Origin: Annulohypoxylon bovei var. microspora
Taxonomy: Eukaryota > Ascomycota > Sordariomycetes > Xylariales > Hypoxylaceae
Assembly: GCA_022836615.1 (NCBI GenBank)
Contig: MU405231.1
Span: 1 to 64,000 of the forward strand
Length of the DNA stretch: 64,000 nucleotides
Direction: 5' to 3'
The notes beneath the pieces are model-generated. The model searched no databases. It saw nothing but the letters and a program-made list of their open reading frames with translations, and had not been told where the DNA came from. Shown here one piece after another: positions 23,033 through 34,020 of this stretch. A program made the position numbers and the translations under genes. Positions within the stretch are counted from its first letter, which is position 1; each line of letters begins with the position of its first letter.

Positions 23033-26000
23033 TGGGCATGGGCATCAGATGTTTTCTTTTTCTCGGCTCGACCACTTGGTCTTTGGGACATATACCCGCC
23101 AAGCCACGTGAGAACACGGACTTGACAAAGCATCCGTCGGAGCATTCTACGAGTTGGATGGGATTTGACTCGCGTTATACGCATGAGGATACCGGCGTTT
23201 CCAGGCATCAAAAGCACTGATACGAATTACACGGTACTAGGCAGAGCAATCACGGGGTATTGTGAATTCATTAAGGCAATGAGTAATAGGTCAATTCATA
23301 ACTGATTTCGGCAACACTTGCACCTCGTAGATGTCTGTTGTTTGATCTTGCCGTCCTAGTGACTTGGATAATATGTTTCAAGAACCAATTAGCTTTGCGT
23401 GACTATGTTATTTCAAATCTAGTCCCTATGATTTATTCTCCGACTTTGGCCATGTTGCCCGAAAATTGGGACAGCGGATTAAGTCTAGCTCGCCCATTAA
23501 GTAGTATTTCATATTTACCTAGGTATATACCTAGGTAGGTAGGTAGGTAGACAGTCAGGAGTTACGGGGGGGACTCTTATACAACACGTAGGCGGTCATT
23601 CATATAGTATCCTTTCCCATACCCTTCAAACAGTACCACTAGATCGCTTATAGAGACTCTTAACCTCAAGAGTCATCTTATGAGGCATTTCCAGGGGATG
23701 ACGTAGTGGAAAGACCTCAGGGATAGTCTTATACGGAACCTACTTTGACAAGAAATTTATCAAAAATATTTGGATTCATACTTCTGTCAATGCCATCCAT
23801 CTACGTACCTGTGTAGATACCTACCCAAGTATCTTACATCCCGTTTAGGGGAAACCCACAGCACCGCTGACGAAGTGTTAGGCGGAATTGGGATAGAGGC
23901 TAAAGGCGTGTTATTCGAGCTACTTAGGTCGATGTAAATTTTCGTGTATCAGGATATCAGAAGAATTTTACACCAGAAATTCTTATTTATAACTATCTAG
24001 TTGTATGCAGACTGCCTTGTTTTCTTCTCGAGATCCATAGAAGAATAAGCAGCGTCGTATCTCCTTTCTAATCGTCTACTCTGCCACAACCTCACATCCA
24101 CTATGCAGCACGATCCCGCCTGCAAATTCGACCAGACGGTCGATACTATCATGCTAGTAAAGACCTGCAATTTCGAGGAGCTATACTCGTGTGTATTGAT
24201 TGGCCTGCCTTACCGCAACGTTCGTTTTGCTAAACCTCCGTGGGATCCTGTCTTAGTTACTCCGTGACGACTTCGGAATCAGGATTTGTAAGGATGGATC
24301 GGAGGTTAGACTAAGCTCAACTGCCAACCCGTATAGGTCTTCGGCCGGATAGGTCCGTTACTCGGGACCACATGTAGGTCAGAATATGGACAGGTTGGAT
24401 AAGCACTAAGCCTATAGATTGACGGCGATGAGAGCCCTTGCTGACTGCCAAGGTTTATTGAACGGGGTATGGACGGGTGCGGACTCGCTAGATATTGGCG
24501 TCTGACATCATCCTTGGGAAACTAATACACATATATGTATGTAGGTCATAAATGGCGACGATGTCGATGTATGTAGGTTTACGTGCGAATATACCCACCT
24601 GCCTGCCTATACAGGTAGATCTACCCATTGGCGCAGTATAGTATCGAGCCGTCGTAGGCGATCGATAATTCTAGATTTATTCCTCTCATAGAATTGATTG
24701 CCTCAGGCTCGGTCTGATACATGTATTTCATTGGCAAAGAGTGTCCCTTAGCCTAAAACGTCTCGTAAGTCTTTGGGGTGCATCGTTTGGCCTGCTGACA
24801 AGTTTGCGTGCGGGCGCGTGTCTTACAAGTCCTCCCTTAAGGACGGTGCCTAACTCCTCTTTTGGTAAGATGCAACGGCCAAACTTGGTCAGAGTCAACG
24901 TCCGGTTCCAGGTCTTGATTCGGGGGTTATGGCTGGATTTTCGTACGTACATAGTCCCTCCGATAAGGTTCAATATCGACTGTCGAGATGTGAAGTTGAA
25001 AGAAGAGTTCGGGACCCGGCATACCTTACATAGCAGCGCATCGGGTGTGCGCCACTTCGTCTCCTGCCCGAATGGGGGAGATTTGGGGCAGTCATTACTG
25101 TACGAAACCTTCAGGTTTCAGCTCTTGGCCAACCCGCGGGAAATCTCGGCATGTGTATGAGGCTGTTTTCAGCTACAGGGCCGGCGATCCTAGCGAGCGG
25201 CAAACTGCCTCGTCCGCTGAGTTGTCAGCAGGGCCCACTAACTATAAATGTTTTGGCATCGATATACACGTGTTATGTGTGCTACGTCGTTACGAGGGCT
25301 ATTCAGCTGGGCGATAATTGTTCGGAGAGCCTGGTCTTAGTATATTAGATTTGACTGGTTGCCCGACTTTCGATGGTCGATTGGTGCGGCAACGTGATTA
25401 CACACGGTTGGTAGTATTCTCGTCTAAGTATCGGATGGATACATGTGTGATGTCTCAAGATAACGTTCTTTGGAGATGTAGTTGAAATATCGCGAAGTGA
25501 AGCCCTGAAATGGGCAGACCACGATATGGACTAGTATATCTGGGGTAAAGTCCGACATTAAGTCTGACTAGAATTGCTTAGTTAAGTTTTAGGAAAATTC
25601 TTGAAACACGTTCCTCATGATAAGGACTGTCGGCCTTGGTGTATGTATGTAGTGTGCGTACTAACGATTGCTAGAAGCCTCGGGCCGGCCAACAAAACTT
25701 CTAGAAAACATTCGGTAGGTAGGTAAAATAGATCGATCGAATTTCAATCTATCAACACTAGGTAAGATCGGTGATAGTATTGGGTCTATGGGATTTCGTG
25801 ATGTTTAAGTATGGAATTTATGATTCCTGGTAGACTGCTTGTATGGGAACAAGTGCTAGATATTATTGTACGAAATTTGGTTCACGTGCAACCTTGGAAG
25901 TCTTAGAAGTCATCCGGTATCCTAGGTCGAATCCTATGGGTATATCATTGACTTGATATAGCTCTTGGCTCTCGAAAGTTGATAGAGATTGATGGAGATC

Positions 26001-27541
26001 TGGCCAACTGGAGAATTCAATTACCGGACTTCCAGAACTAGCATGGTAACCCTCGATCTGGACCCTTTTATCTCTCTTCGGTCCTTTGTTTATCGTTCTG
26101 TTTTTTATTTAGAGCTCACTCGTAGACCACTGGTAGGCGAGGCTCATATGTTGTAAGAGCCTTACGCGGTTGAATGAATAGTTGCAAGATCGAAAGAGTT
26201 TTAAGTTGGAGTGCATAATTGTCACAGCAACTCAATGCATCCTTATCGAAGCCTGGCTCAGATCACCCGGATCTGACATCCCCCCTCGCATATTGTTGGT
26301 TGGTGATGGTAGATCATTAATGCATCGCTTGTTGTCTTCTTAGCGTTGGATATTCGGAATTCGAGGCAAGCGAGGCGAATCATTATCTGCCAATCTGGTC
26401 CATGACCTTGTCTTATTTGATCTTATTCCGAGTCGGATAAGTGATCGTAGTGATTGTAGTGATTGTAGCGATCGTAGTGCTATTGTTCTTTTACTGCTTA
26501 AAGAAAAAACCTGGAACGCCAATGATTTTACCGGATAGCAAACAATTAGAACTGAGCTAAGGAACCTGGACTCAGGGGTCCAACTCATCTAACGCATTTA
26601 ACGGGCTGTCCGACACCCTTTATTACATAGAACGGACCAGACTTGAATATTTTATTGTACAGGTTCAGGTACAGGTACAGGTACAGTACCTAGTAAATGC
26701 ATCGAGACGTAAATAAAAACTCAACTACGAACATTGAATTCTCGAATAGTTGTCTGAGTAACCTCTAAATATTTAGGTACACAATAAAAAGGATTTAGGT
26801 ATGTGTATGGATGTCATAAAAACTTAACTCTCTATTCCTCAACTTTCGATATTCCGTTCCGTAGGTACTTAGTACATACCTACCTACATACAGTACCTGC
26901 CTATTTTCCGCTAGAATTTGTAACCCCTGACCCGGGCAACCCTTTCCTGTCCTTCGCCCCTCCATTGCCCCAATACCCAGCCATTTTTAGTTCTGTTTTC
27001 AGTAAGGTCCTCTACTGTGGCAGTGATTCATGTGGCCCTAGCACTACCTATAATTACACTTGCCCCGCCTAAAATACACCTGCAATTTGGCTAGTACGAA
27101 TGAAGTACGAATGTACCCAGCCGTACCCAGCCGTACCAAGGAGACCCGCCTAAGCCACTTCTGGAGCCACTGCCGTTCCCCGACCGCTTCTCCCCAAATT
27201 CCTCCCTTTCTGATCTTCACTTTCTCAAGTTACTTACCATTCAATTCATCCGACCGATCAATTCAACCCAACAATAATCTGGCAAGGATTGACTAAATCC
27301 GTCAGTGAGACAAACCTCGAGTCCTAATTCAATCAACAATCACTCGAGAGGGATGAGCTTTCGGTTTTCCTGACGACTTTTTTTCGCCTTTTCGAGTATC
27401 CTAGATACTCGCTGACGGACGCCAGCGACCATTGCTATCCTGTAGCCTTCTCCCGACCGTGGTGTTTCTCCTTGCTCCGTCGTTTTGGTCGTCCCTAACC
27501 CGTAGCCCGGCGACAACCCCCGACATTCTAGACAATTCACA
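23033..27541. other. Long intergenic stretch, no supported gene
   Basis: About 4.5 kb. Open frames at 24,741-25,160 and on the opposite strand are not recognisable and carry no splice context. An ATG at 24,104 opens about 54 codons without a clear family. TACCTAGGTA/GGTAGGTA words lie at 23,518-23,550, and a 23-base repeat shared with 296-318 at 26,876-26,898. The final about 200 bases are the casein kinase leader. Confidence 0.55.
26876..26898 (+). repeat. Dispersed 23-base repeat, second copy
   Basis: The 23 bases here are identical to 296-318 of this window and contain ACCTACCTACATACAGTACC. Both copies lie in AT-rich intergenic DNA. Confidence 0.7.
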
Positions 27542-29113
27542 ATGGCTTCCTCATCGTCAAATGTCGTCGGTGTCCATTACCGCGTAGGAAAGAAGATTGG
27601 TGAAGGGTCTTTTGGTGTTATTTTCGAGGGTACCAACCTATTGAATAACCAGCAAGTGGCCATCAAATTCGTAAGTCAATTAGACCCATTTCATTCTCTG
27701 CTTTTCATTTGTCATCTAAAAGGCCACTCTTCTTGGTCAATCTGTAACCACGTCACGCTGTGAGACGAGATCTATTCTAATCGAACCCTTTTCTAGGAAC
27801 CTCGAAAGAGCGACGCACCACAACTACGAGATGAATACCGTACCTACAAGATTCTCGTCGGCTGCCGTAAGTCTACTTTGCTACAGCCTTATCTGGAAAT
27901 CACAAGACTGACAAATCTTCGCAGCCGGTATCCCTAATGTCTATTATTTTGGCCAGGAAGGTCTGCATAACATCCTAGTCATAGATTTGCTCGGTCCATC
28001 TTTAGAAGATCTCTTCGATCACTGCAATCGAAGATTCTCAATCAAGACCGTGGTGATGGTAGCGAAACAAATGGTTCGTCATTTATCTGAATATTCTAAT
28101 TTCGCAAGGTTGAATGCTAAACATGGTTATAGCTCTCGCGTGTGCAAACCATCCACGAGAAGAACCTCATCTACCGGGATATCAAACCTGACAACTTTCT
28201 AATCGGTCGCCCTGGAACCAAGGCTGCCAATGTGATCCACGTTGTCGACTTTGGTATGGCCAAGCAATATCGAGACCCGAAGACGAAGCAGCACATCCCC
28301 TACCGAGAGCGGAAATCCTTATCTGGAACTGCTCGTTACATGAGTATTAACACCCATCTGGGACGCGAACAGTCCCGACGTGATGACCTTGAAGCTCTAG
28401 GTCATGTGTTTATGTACTTCCTACGGGGTGGGCTACCGTGGCAAGGATTGAAGGCTGCGACGAACAAGCAGAAGTATGAGAAGATTGGCGAGAAGAAGCA
28501 AACAACCCCAATCAAGGATCTGTGCGAAGGTTTCCCGGAGGAGTTTAACAAGTACCTAACTTACGTGAGGAACCTTGGTTTCGAGGATACCCCCGACTAC
28601 GACTACCTGCGTGAGCTCTTCACCCAGGCGCTTAAGAACACTAGCGAGGTGGAAGATGGCGAGTACGACTGGATGAAGATCAGCAAGGAGTCGTCCAAAG
28701 GCTGGGATGCTATGCATAAGCCTGGTCCTTATCATAACCCGAACAAGCAGCCGGGCATCTCTGCGAGAGAACTGCACAACCAATCTCGCAACAACATACC
28801 TGGCGGCCTTACTCACGAGCGTTTAAACGCCGCGCAGCCCCCACCTCCGTCTCCAGCCAGGCCGACGGACAAGCGCCGGCCAAACGCCCCCGGCGCCATA
28901 GGAGCCCAGCGAGGTAGCGCGGTGGGGGGTCTTCGGGACATGGCTACACCAACACCTTCAACTCAAGCCCAGTTCCAGAACAGCAACCAAAACTTACCAA
29001 CAAGGATGGTGCCCCAGGCCAACATGGGGTCATCAGCGGCTGGCAACGGACGATCGTCGGAACCTCAACCGACGGGGTTCCAAAAGTTCATGAAAGTTCT
29101 CTGCTGCGGTTAG
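27542..29113 (+). CDS. Casein kinase I, membrane-anchored YCK type
   Basis: Four exons encode 442 residues: 27542-27670, 27797-27866, 27925-28073 and 28133-29113. Introns are 126, 58 and 59 bp. The third has an unusual GTTCGT donor but a perfect TGCTAAC branch site. The protein is a Ser/Thr kinase of the CK1 family: glycine loop [12 protein letters not shown], catalytic Lys in VAIKF, the HRD-equivalent [20 protein letters not shown], and the CK1 signature [14 protein letters not shown]. The C-terminal about 130 residues are Pro/Gln/Ser-rich and end in CCG. The Cys pair resembles the palmitoylated tail of yeast Yck1/Yck2, which act at the plasma membrane in nutrient signalling and morphogenesis. 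Membrane anchoring is therefore inferred. A short ATG-initiated frame lies in the leader at 27353-27373. The kinase core appears complete. Confidence 0.95.
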
Positions 29114-30447
29114 TAGAAAAGACGAATCGTCGCCGTTGAATGCACTTAAACTAATGGAGTTCCAGGTTAAATTATTTCCCCTTCTGGCATGCTAGCAATT
29201 TCGTATAGACTAGAGACGTTTACTGGATGAAGCTCCTTGCGCCACTTTACTACCTTTAATGTATCCTCTTGGTCCTCCTAGGTTGGAGTGTTCACCCCAC
29301 TTCGTCTGAATCGCTGCGTGTCGTTACATATCATGGTTGTTTGGGTTTGGGAAGGGTGGGTTTCATAGCCTCGGCAGAACGACACGCTCGGATAATGCGT
29401 TTAAGGCACCATCGAATTCCCGGCACCATGAATTACATGTCGAATCATAGCCATGTTCGCGGAACAATATCCCTCGGGAGACTTGGGAAGACGGCCAATC
29501 GAGTGCAACGAATTCCCGTTAGGATCCAGGCTTGGCGTAACCCGGAGACATGAACGAATTACTTTTTCCTTTCACGACTCTCGTTTTCATGAGATAGATA
29601 CAGGCCGTTTAATCAGTAGAGCGCAGCGCGGCGCTTGTGGGATTTGTAACCGTCGGCGAGCATTGGGATCGGGTTTCGTATTTCCTGTTATCCATCCCTT
29701 TATACACCATTCATAATTAAGAAGAAGAGTTGAGGAGGGGGAGAGAGAAAACCCGCGTTGTTGATCGGAGTTGGGTTGTGTAGTGTATCAAGCAGAACCA
29801 GTACATGAAGATGGAAAGAGTGCAGAGTGTGGCATTAGTGGGGAGTCAATTACCCAGACGAAGTGCATGATAAGCACCGAGGTTTCGCGTTTGGTAGAGG
29901 ACATAGGGCAAAAGACTTGATAATGATTTTGATGCTAGAGATTGCATCAGTGACCCAATTCGAAAAGGACTTGAACTGTGCCTATCTAGGTAATCAACGA
30001 TGCTAGTCAGAGTCAGGGTATCAGCAAAAGGGCCAACCCCTTAAACTCGCTCGGCATTGGAAATTCACGAAGTTCTAGTATTAATAAAAGGCATTCTCTA
30101 AATACAGTCGTGTTCTCTTATTACGTATCTTACATATTTACTTTCTAAACTCACAATATCTTGCAAGTATGGTAGCAAGATTGGTTGATGATTCGTAATT
30201 CTGACCCGGCACGGGGTATTCTATCAATACACCAAGCTCGATTACAGTCACAATAATCACATTGTGATTGAACATCTTCTACACAATCCTTCTCGCGTTT
30301 CCCATAGCTGTAGACAGCCTAACCATGACGGCGACTGCCATTTCCTTTTATTCTCGTAGATACACAGAAGAAAACCAGAACTCCTCTTTGCCCTGCCAAA
30401 ATTCGTGACCTCCCATTAGTAAAAGGGGAAAGGGGAGAGGAATCGGT
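29114..30447. other. Convergent 3' flanks of the casein kinase and p24 genes
   Basis: No coding sequence is supported in about 1.3 kb. Short open frames near 29,300-29,700 resemble nothing. Confidence 0.55.
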
Positions 30448-31416
30448 CTAGGTGAGCTTCTGCTTGATGAAGAAGGAGCGTAGGTGCGAGAGCTGCCACG
30501 CGCAGGTGATGCCCAGCACGACGACCTGGATGACCATCCACCGCACGACGCGCGAGTTGGTGGTCTCGGATTGATCTCTGAATTCGGCTTCGCGTTCCTG
30601 AGAGTGTTGGTTAGTATGTGTTTATCATCTAGTAGTTGATTCATGGCCGTATCCGTCTCGACTGCTCTACTTTCCTACTACCCGTCCGTCCCAAGGGGGA
30701 TAAGACGAAGACGGCACAAGTCGGACGATCGTAACAAGTTAAGAAGAAAAAGAAGAAGAAAAAACCCGAGACAAACTCACCCGCTGGAAAATCTGCTCCC
30801 GCCGGATATCCAACAGCCGCGCGTTGAGGTCGCGCACCCGCTGGCTGATGTCCATCAGCTTCGACTTGTCGGTGGACTCGATCTCGGAGGAACCGATCGC
30901 CAGGTCGAGGGTCAGCTTGATGCCGCCGTTGGGCTGCAGCGCGGAGAGCCAGCCCGGGCGCCCGGAGGACGAGGACGGCGTGAAGCAGATCTTGTGCTCG
31001 CCGGCGTCGGCCGCCGTGAAGGTGAACCGTCCCGCCGAGGATCCGCGCTGGGAGACTACGCGGTGGTCGTTGTCGAAGATTTCCTGTTGGGTGGTCCGTT
31101 AGTCTATGATATTTCTTATGCCTTGACAGCTAAATAGAGTGTGGTTTGGCAAAACGAGGAGGGAGGATGAGAGTAGAGTGTTTGGATATTAGGGGAGTAA
31201 AGGGAGACTTACGTCAACGTTGATGTAGATGCTGATGCCGTCGTGCTTAGACCACGACCGCGTGTTGTCGTCCCATTCTTCTGCGGTGTAGTGACCGACG
31301 ACTAAGGTGTCCTTAGGCAGCTCCTCGAAGAAGCATTTCGGAGTGGTGCCGTCGAGGAAGAAGTACAGCGCCTGGGCGACGGAGCCTAACATCGCGAGAG
31401 GGAGAAGCGCCCTCAT
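30448..31416 (-). CDS. p24-family cargo receptor (EMP24/GP25L, alpha type, ERP1-like)
   Basis: Minus-strand exons 31416-31213, 31083-30781 and 30597-30448 encode 218 residues, the usual p24 length. The introns are 129 and 183 bp, with GTAAGT and GTGAGT donors. p24 proteins cycle between ER and Golgi and select cargo such as GPI-anchored proteins into COPII vesicles. A signal peptide covers residues 1-16, cleaved before LYFFLDG. The lumenal GOLD domain has the conserved Cys pair C28 and C101. A coiled-coil segment containing [19 protein letters not shown] follows, then one membrane helix at about 186-205 and a short tail FFIKQKLT. The start LYFFLDG-x5[10 protein letters not shown] is typical of the alpha subfamily (yeast Erp1/5/6). 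The tail lacks a classical KKXX ending. The gene is divergent from SWC4. Confidence 0.93.
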
Positions 31417-32190
31417 CGTTTCGGTAGGCAGATATGGTGTTGCTAATAAATTGGAACCGACTGCCTCCTCAATTGGTTGTCGCGGGGATCATTCGGGGTT
31501 GGGTCGAAGTGTAGGTCGCGATGGCTGGTTAATTAGGAAGCGCCGTCTTTGTGGTGGTATGAAGCTTTCGCGGATTCTTCCAAGGTGCCACGTTCGAAAA
31601 AAAGGCCAGTTAGGTACAGGTACAGGGGTAACCTAGATAGCGCTAAATTTACGCTGAACGCCGCTGCCCAGAAAGGAGAGACCTTGCATTGGATGAACAA
31701 AGCATTATCGATAACCTCACTGGCCTTCTTGATCACGTGCTATTACATAACAAATACCGTAGAAGAGTATCCCTGTCATTCGATACTGCTCTTTGACGCA
31801 TACGGTGCAATCAATCCAGTCTTCAACTTTTTTTTACACCACCAAAAAACCACCACCAAAAACCAACGCCGGCATTTTCCATTTCGAAGACGATATACCT
31901 TCATCCGCCCACATACACTGTCGTTCGAACTCATCGACGCCCACCGTTCCCACTCTTCCCACTCTTCCCACCCTCCCATAGCGACCCAGCGATTTCAGTC
32001 TTTCGTTGATTTTTCTGTCATGTATTATTTAGCACGTATTTATTTACAGTACTACTTGATTTAATCCATTTCTCAACAATTCCAAGCTTTTACATTGCTC
32101 CTGCAACCTGCGACCTCTTTCGCTATTTACATTTCTACATGAATGACACGTCAGGATCCCATTTACTACCTACTCTAGTTGGCCTCGACC
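31417..32190. promoter_or_regulatory. Divergent promoter region between p24 and SWC4 genes
   Basis: This 774-bp spacer separates two oppositely oriented housekeeping genes, so it must hold both promoters and leaders. A tandem CCCACTCTT motif lies at about 31,949-31,970. No coding sequence is supported here. Confidence 0.5.
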
Positions 32191-34020
32191 ATGGCTTCGC
32201 ACGACGTACGCGACGTGCTCAATCTACCGCTCGATGGCGGTGCGCGACCCGCTAAAAAGCAGAAGACTGGTTTCCCGCGACAGAGCTTGAAGGGTCTGGC
32301 GAGAGAAGTGCAAAACCTAGGAGGCGACAACCCTATCGCGATCGTACCAGAGCTATCAGGATTCAAGAAGCGACGATTTGCTAGTAGGAAGCCGGCTGCG
32401 CGATGGGAATTGCAATCCTTCCGCAACACAGCGCGAGGTGACCAGTCACTGCATCTACAGCATTGGAGAAAGCAGGCAGAAGATCAGGCAAGACCTCAGG
32501 ACGGACAGAGTGGAGAGAACGGAACGCAGGTTGAAACCAAGCCGGAACAGCTGGAAGACTCCGCATTCGCCAAATATAATGTGCAGGTCGACATCCCCCA
32601 GTACAGCGATGATCAGTATCAGACCAATTTGACGAGTAAGGATTGGACAAAGGATGAGACAGATTATCTATTCAACCTCGCTAGAAACTATGATCTTCGA
32701 TGGCCGCTCATATGGGACCGTTACGAGTACCAACCTACGATGCCCGAGAAGGTGACGAACGGAGATGGAGATGCTACTGATCCTAACACTGCCGTAGTCC
32801 CCGCGTCTAAGATACGATCATTGGAGGACCTTAAGGCCCGATATTACGAAGTAGCAGCGAAGATGATGGCAGTTCAGAAGCCCGTGCAATACATGACGCA
32901 AGCCGAATTCTCCCTACATGAGGTTATGGCCAACTTCAATCCGAACTCAGAAGCCCAGCGCAAGAAGTTCGCGGCAGACGCGATATTTCGATCCAGCGAT
33001 GAGTCACGAGAGGAGGAGATGCTGCTTGTCGAAGTGCGAAGACTCCTCGCTCGCCAGGAGAAGCTGAACCAGGAACGTCGCGAGCTGTACAGCCGCCTCG
33101 ACTACCCGCATCAAGACCAGGATATCAGCGCCTTCAAGTCTAGCACCGGACTACAGACGCTGCTCCAGAACCTCATGAACGTGGACAAGACTAAGAAGCG
33201 AAAGTCCCTCATGGAGGCCAACGGAGCCAACACACCCGCCTCAGCACACCCCTCCGCCCACCCCGCCAACTCCACTCCTATATCGGAAGCCCGCCGCGAG
33301 AGCATCGCCGCTTCTTCGGTCACAGGCCACCGTGACTCGATCGGCGGGGGCGAGCGTCCGGAGCGCCCGACCAAGAAGGGCGCGCAGCCGGAGCGCAAGA
33401 AGCTCACGGAACAAGAAGAGAAGATCTACGGCGTGTCTCACCACGACCGGCTGCCGTCGGGCCCGACCTTCCGGTACGAGCGCATCAACAAGATTCTGAC
33501 GACGAAGAGCAACGCGCAGCACCAGCGCATCACGAACACGCTGGCGGAGCTCGACATCCCGGGCCGCCTGAACATGCCGACGCGCGCCGTCGTCGAGGAG
33601 ATGGAGAAGCTACTCGCGGCCATCGGCACCCTGCTCGACCTGCGCAAGACGAATGATAAAGTAGACGCCGAGATCAAGCTCGAGAGAGCGAAGAAGGCCG
33701 AACGGGAGAGAAAGGAGGGGAAGGTTGCGGGTGGTGAAGAGAAGACGAACGGGGACGGGGTCAAGGATAAGGATAAGGATAAAGATGGCCTGACAAACGG
33801 AGATTCTGCGACCAGTGGTGGTGCTGGAGGAGAGAAGACGAATGGTGAAGTGCCCGCTACGAATGGCGTGACTGCAAATGCGAATGCAGGTGCCCTTAAG
33901 AATAAAAGTGCGGAGGATAAGGATAAGGGTGCGAGGCCCAGTAGTAGCGGCGGACGTAAGAGGAGCTTGAGCGTGCTGAGCGGTGTCAGTGATAAGAGCG
34001 CTAAGCGACAGAAGAAGTAG
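32191..34020 (+). CDS. SWC4: SWR1-complex/NuA4 subunit SWC4 (DMAP1 homologue)
   Basis: One intron-free frame of 609 residues. The first ATG is at 32191; the upstream in-frame codons contain no ATG. SWC4 is shared by the SWR1 (H2A.Z exchange) and NuA4 (histone acetyltransferase) complexes in the nucleus. The N terminus has the family pattern DVLNLP...KKQKT, then GFKKRRF and the W-rich ARWELQSF segment. The DMAP1/SANT-like domain follows at about 147-180 (LTSKDWTKDETDYLFNLAR, then LRWPLIWDRYEY). A DMAP1-specific helix region with LPSGPTFRYERINKI and AELDIPGRLNMPTRAVVEEM lies near residue 430. The last about 110 residues are a Lys/Asp/Gly-rich low-complexity tail with a KDKDKDKD run, ending in a basic KRQKK suitable for nuclear import. 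The part at about 33,300-33,640 is distinctly more GC-rich than the rest of the gene. Confidence 0.93.
   Translation: MASHDVRDVLNLPLDGGARPAKKQKTGFPRQSLKGLAREVQNLGGDNPIAIVPELSGFKKRRFASRKPAARWELQSFRNTARGDQSLHLQHWRKQAEDQARPQDGQSGENGTQVETKPEQLEDSAFAKYNVQVDIPQYSDDQYQTNLTSKDWTKDETDYLFNLARNYDLRWPLIWDRYEYQPTMPEKVTNGDGDATDPNTAVVPASKIRSLEDLKARYYEVAAKMMAVQKPVQYMTQAEFSLHEVMANFNPNSEAQRKKFAADAIFRSSDESREEEMLLVEVRRLLARQEKLNQERRELYSRLDYPHQDQDISAFKSSTGLQTLLQNLMNVDKTKKRKSLMEANGANTPASAHPSAHPANSTPISEARRESIAASSVTGHRDSIGGGERPERPTKKGAQPERKKLTEQEEKIYGVSHHDRLPSGPTFRYERINKILTTKSNAQHQRITNTLAELDIPGRLNMPTRAVVEEMEKLLAAIGTLLDLRKTNDKVDAEIKLERAKKAERERKEGKVAGGEEKTNGDGVKDKDKDKDGLTNGDSATSGGAGGEKTNGEVPATNGVTANANAGALKNKSAEDKDKGARPSSSGGRKRSLSVLSGVSDKSAKRQKK

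Noticed and set aside
24104..24267. Possible start of an esterase-like gene (phrase GLPYRNVRFAKPP)
   Set aside because: The resemblance to the carboxylesterase N-terminal motif is weak, the frame closes quickly and no further conserved segment follows.
24728..25160. Overlapping frames on both strands in the 24.7-25.2 kb spacer
   Set aside because: No domain, no splice-linked neighbours and dense stops on either side. They look like chance frames in slightly GC-richer DNA.
32179..32190. A SWC4 start four codons further upstream
   Set aside because: The codon at 32179 is TTG; the first ATG in frame is at 32191.
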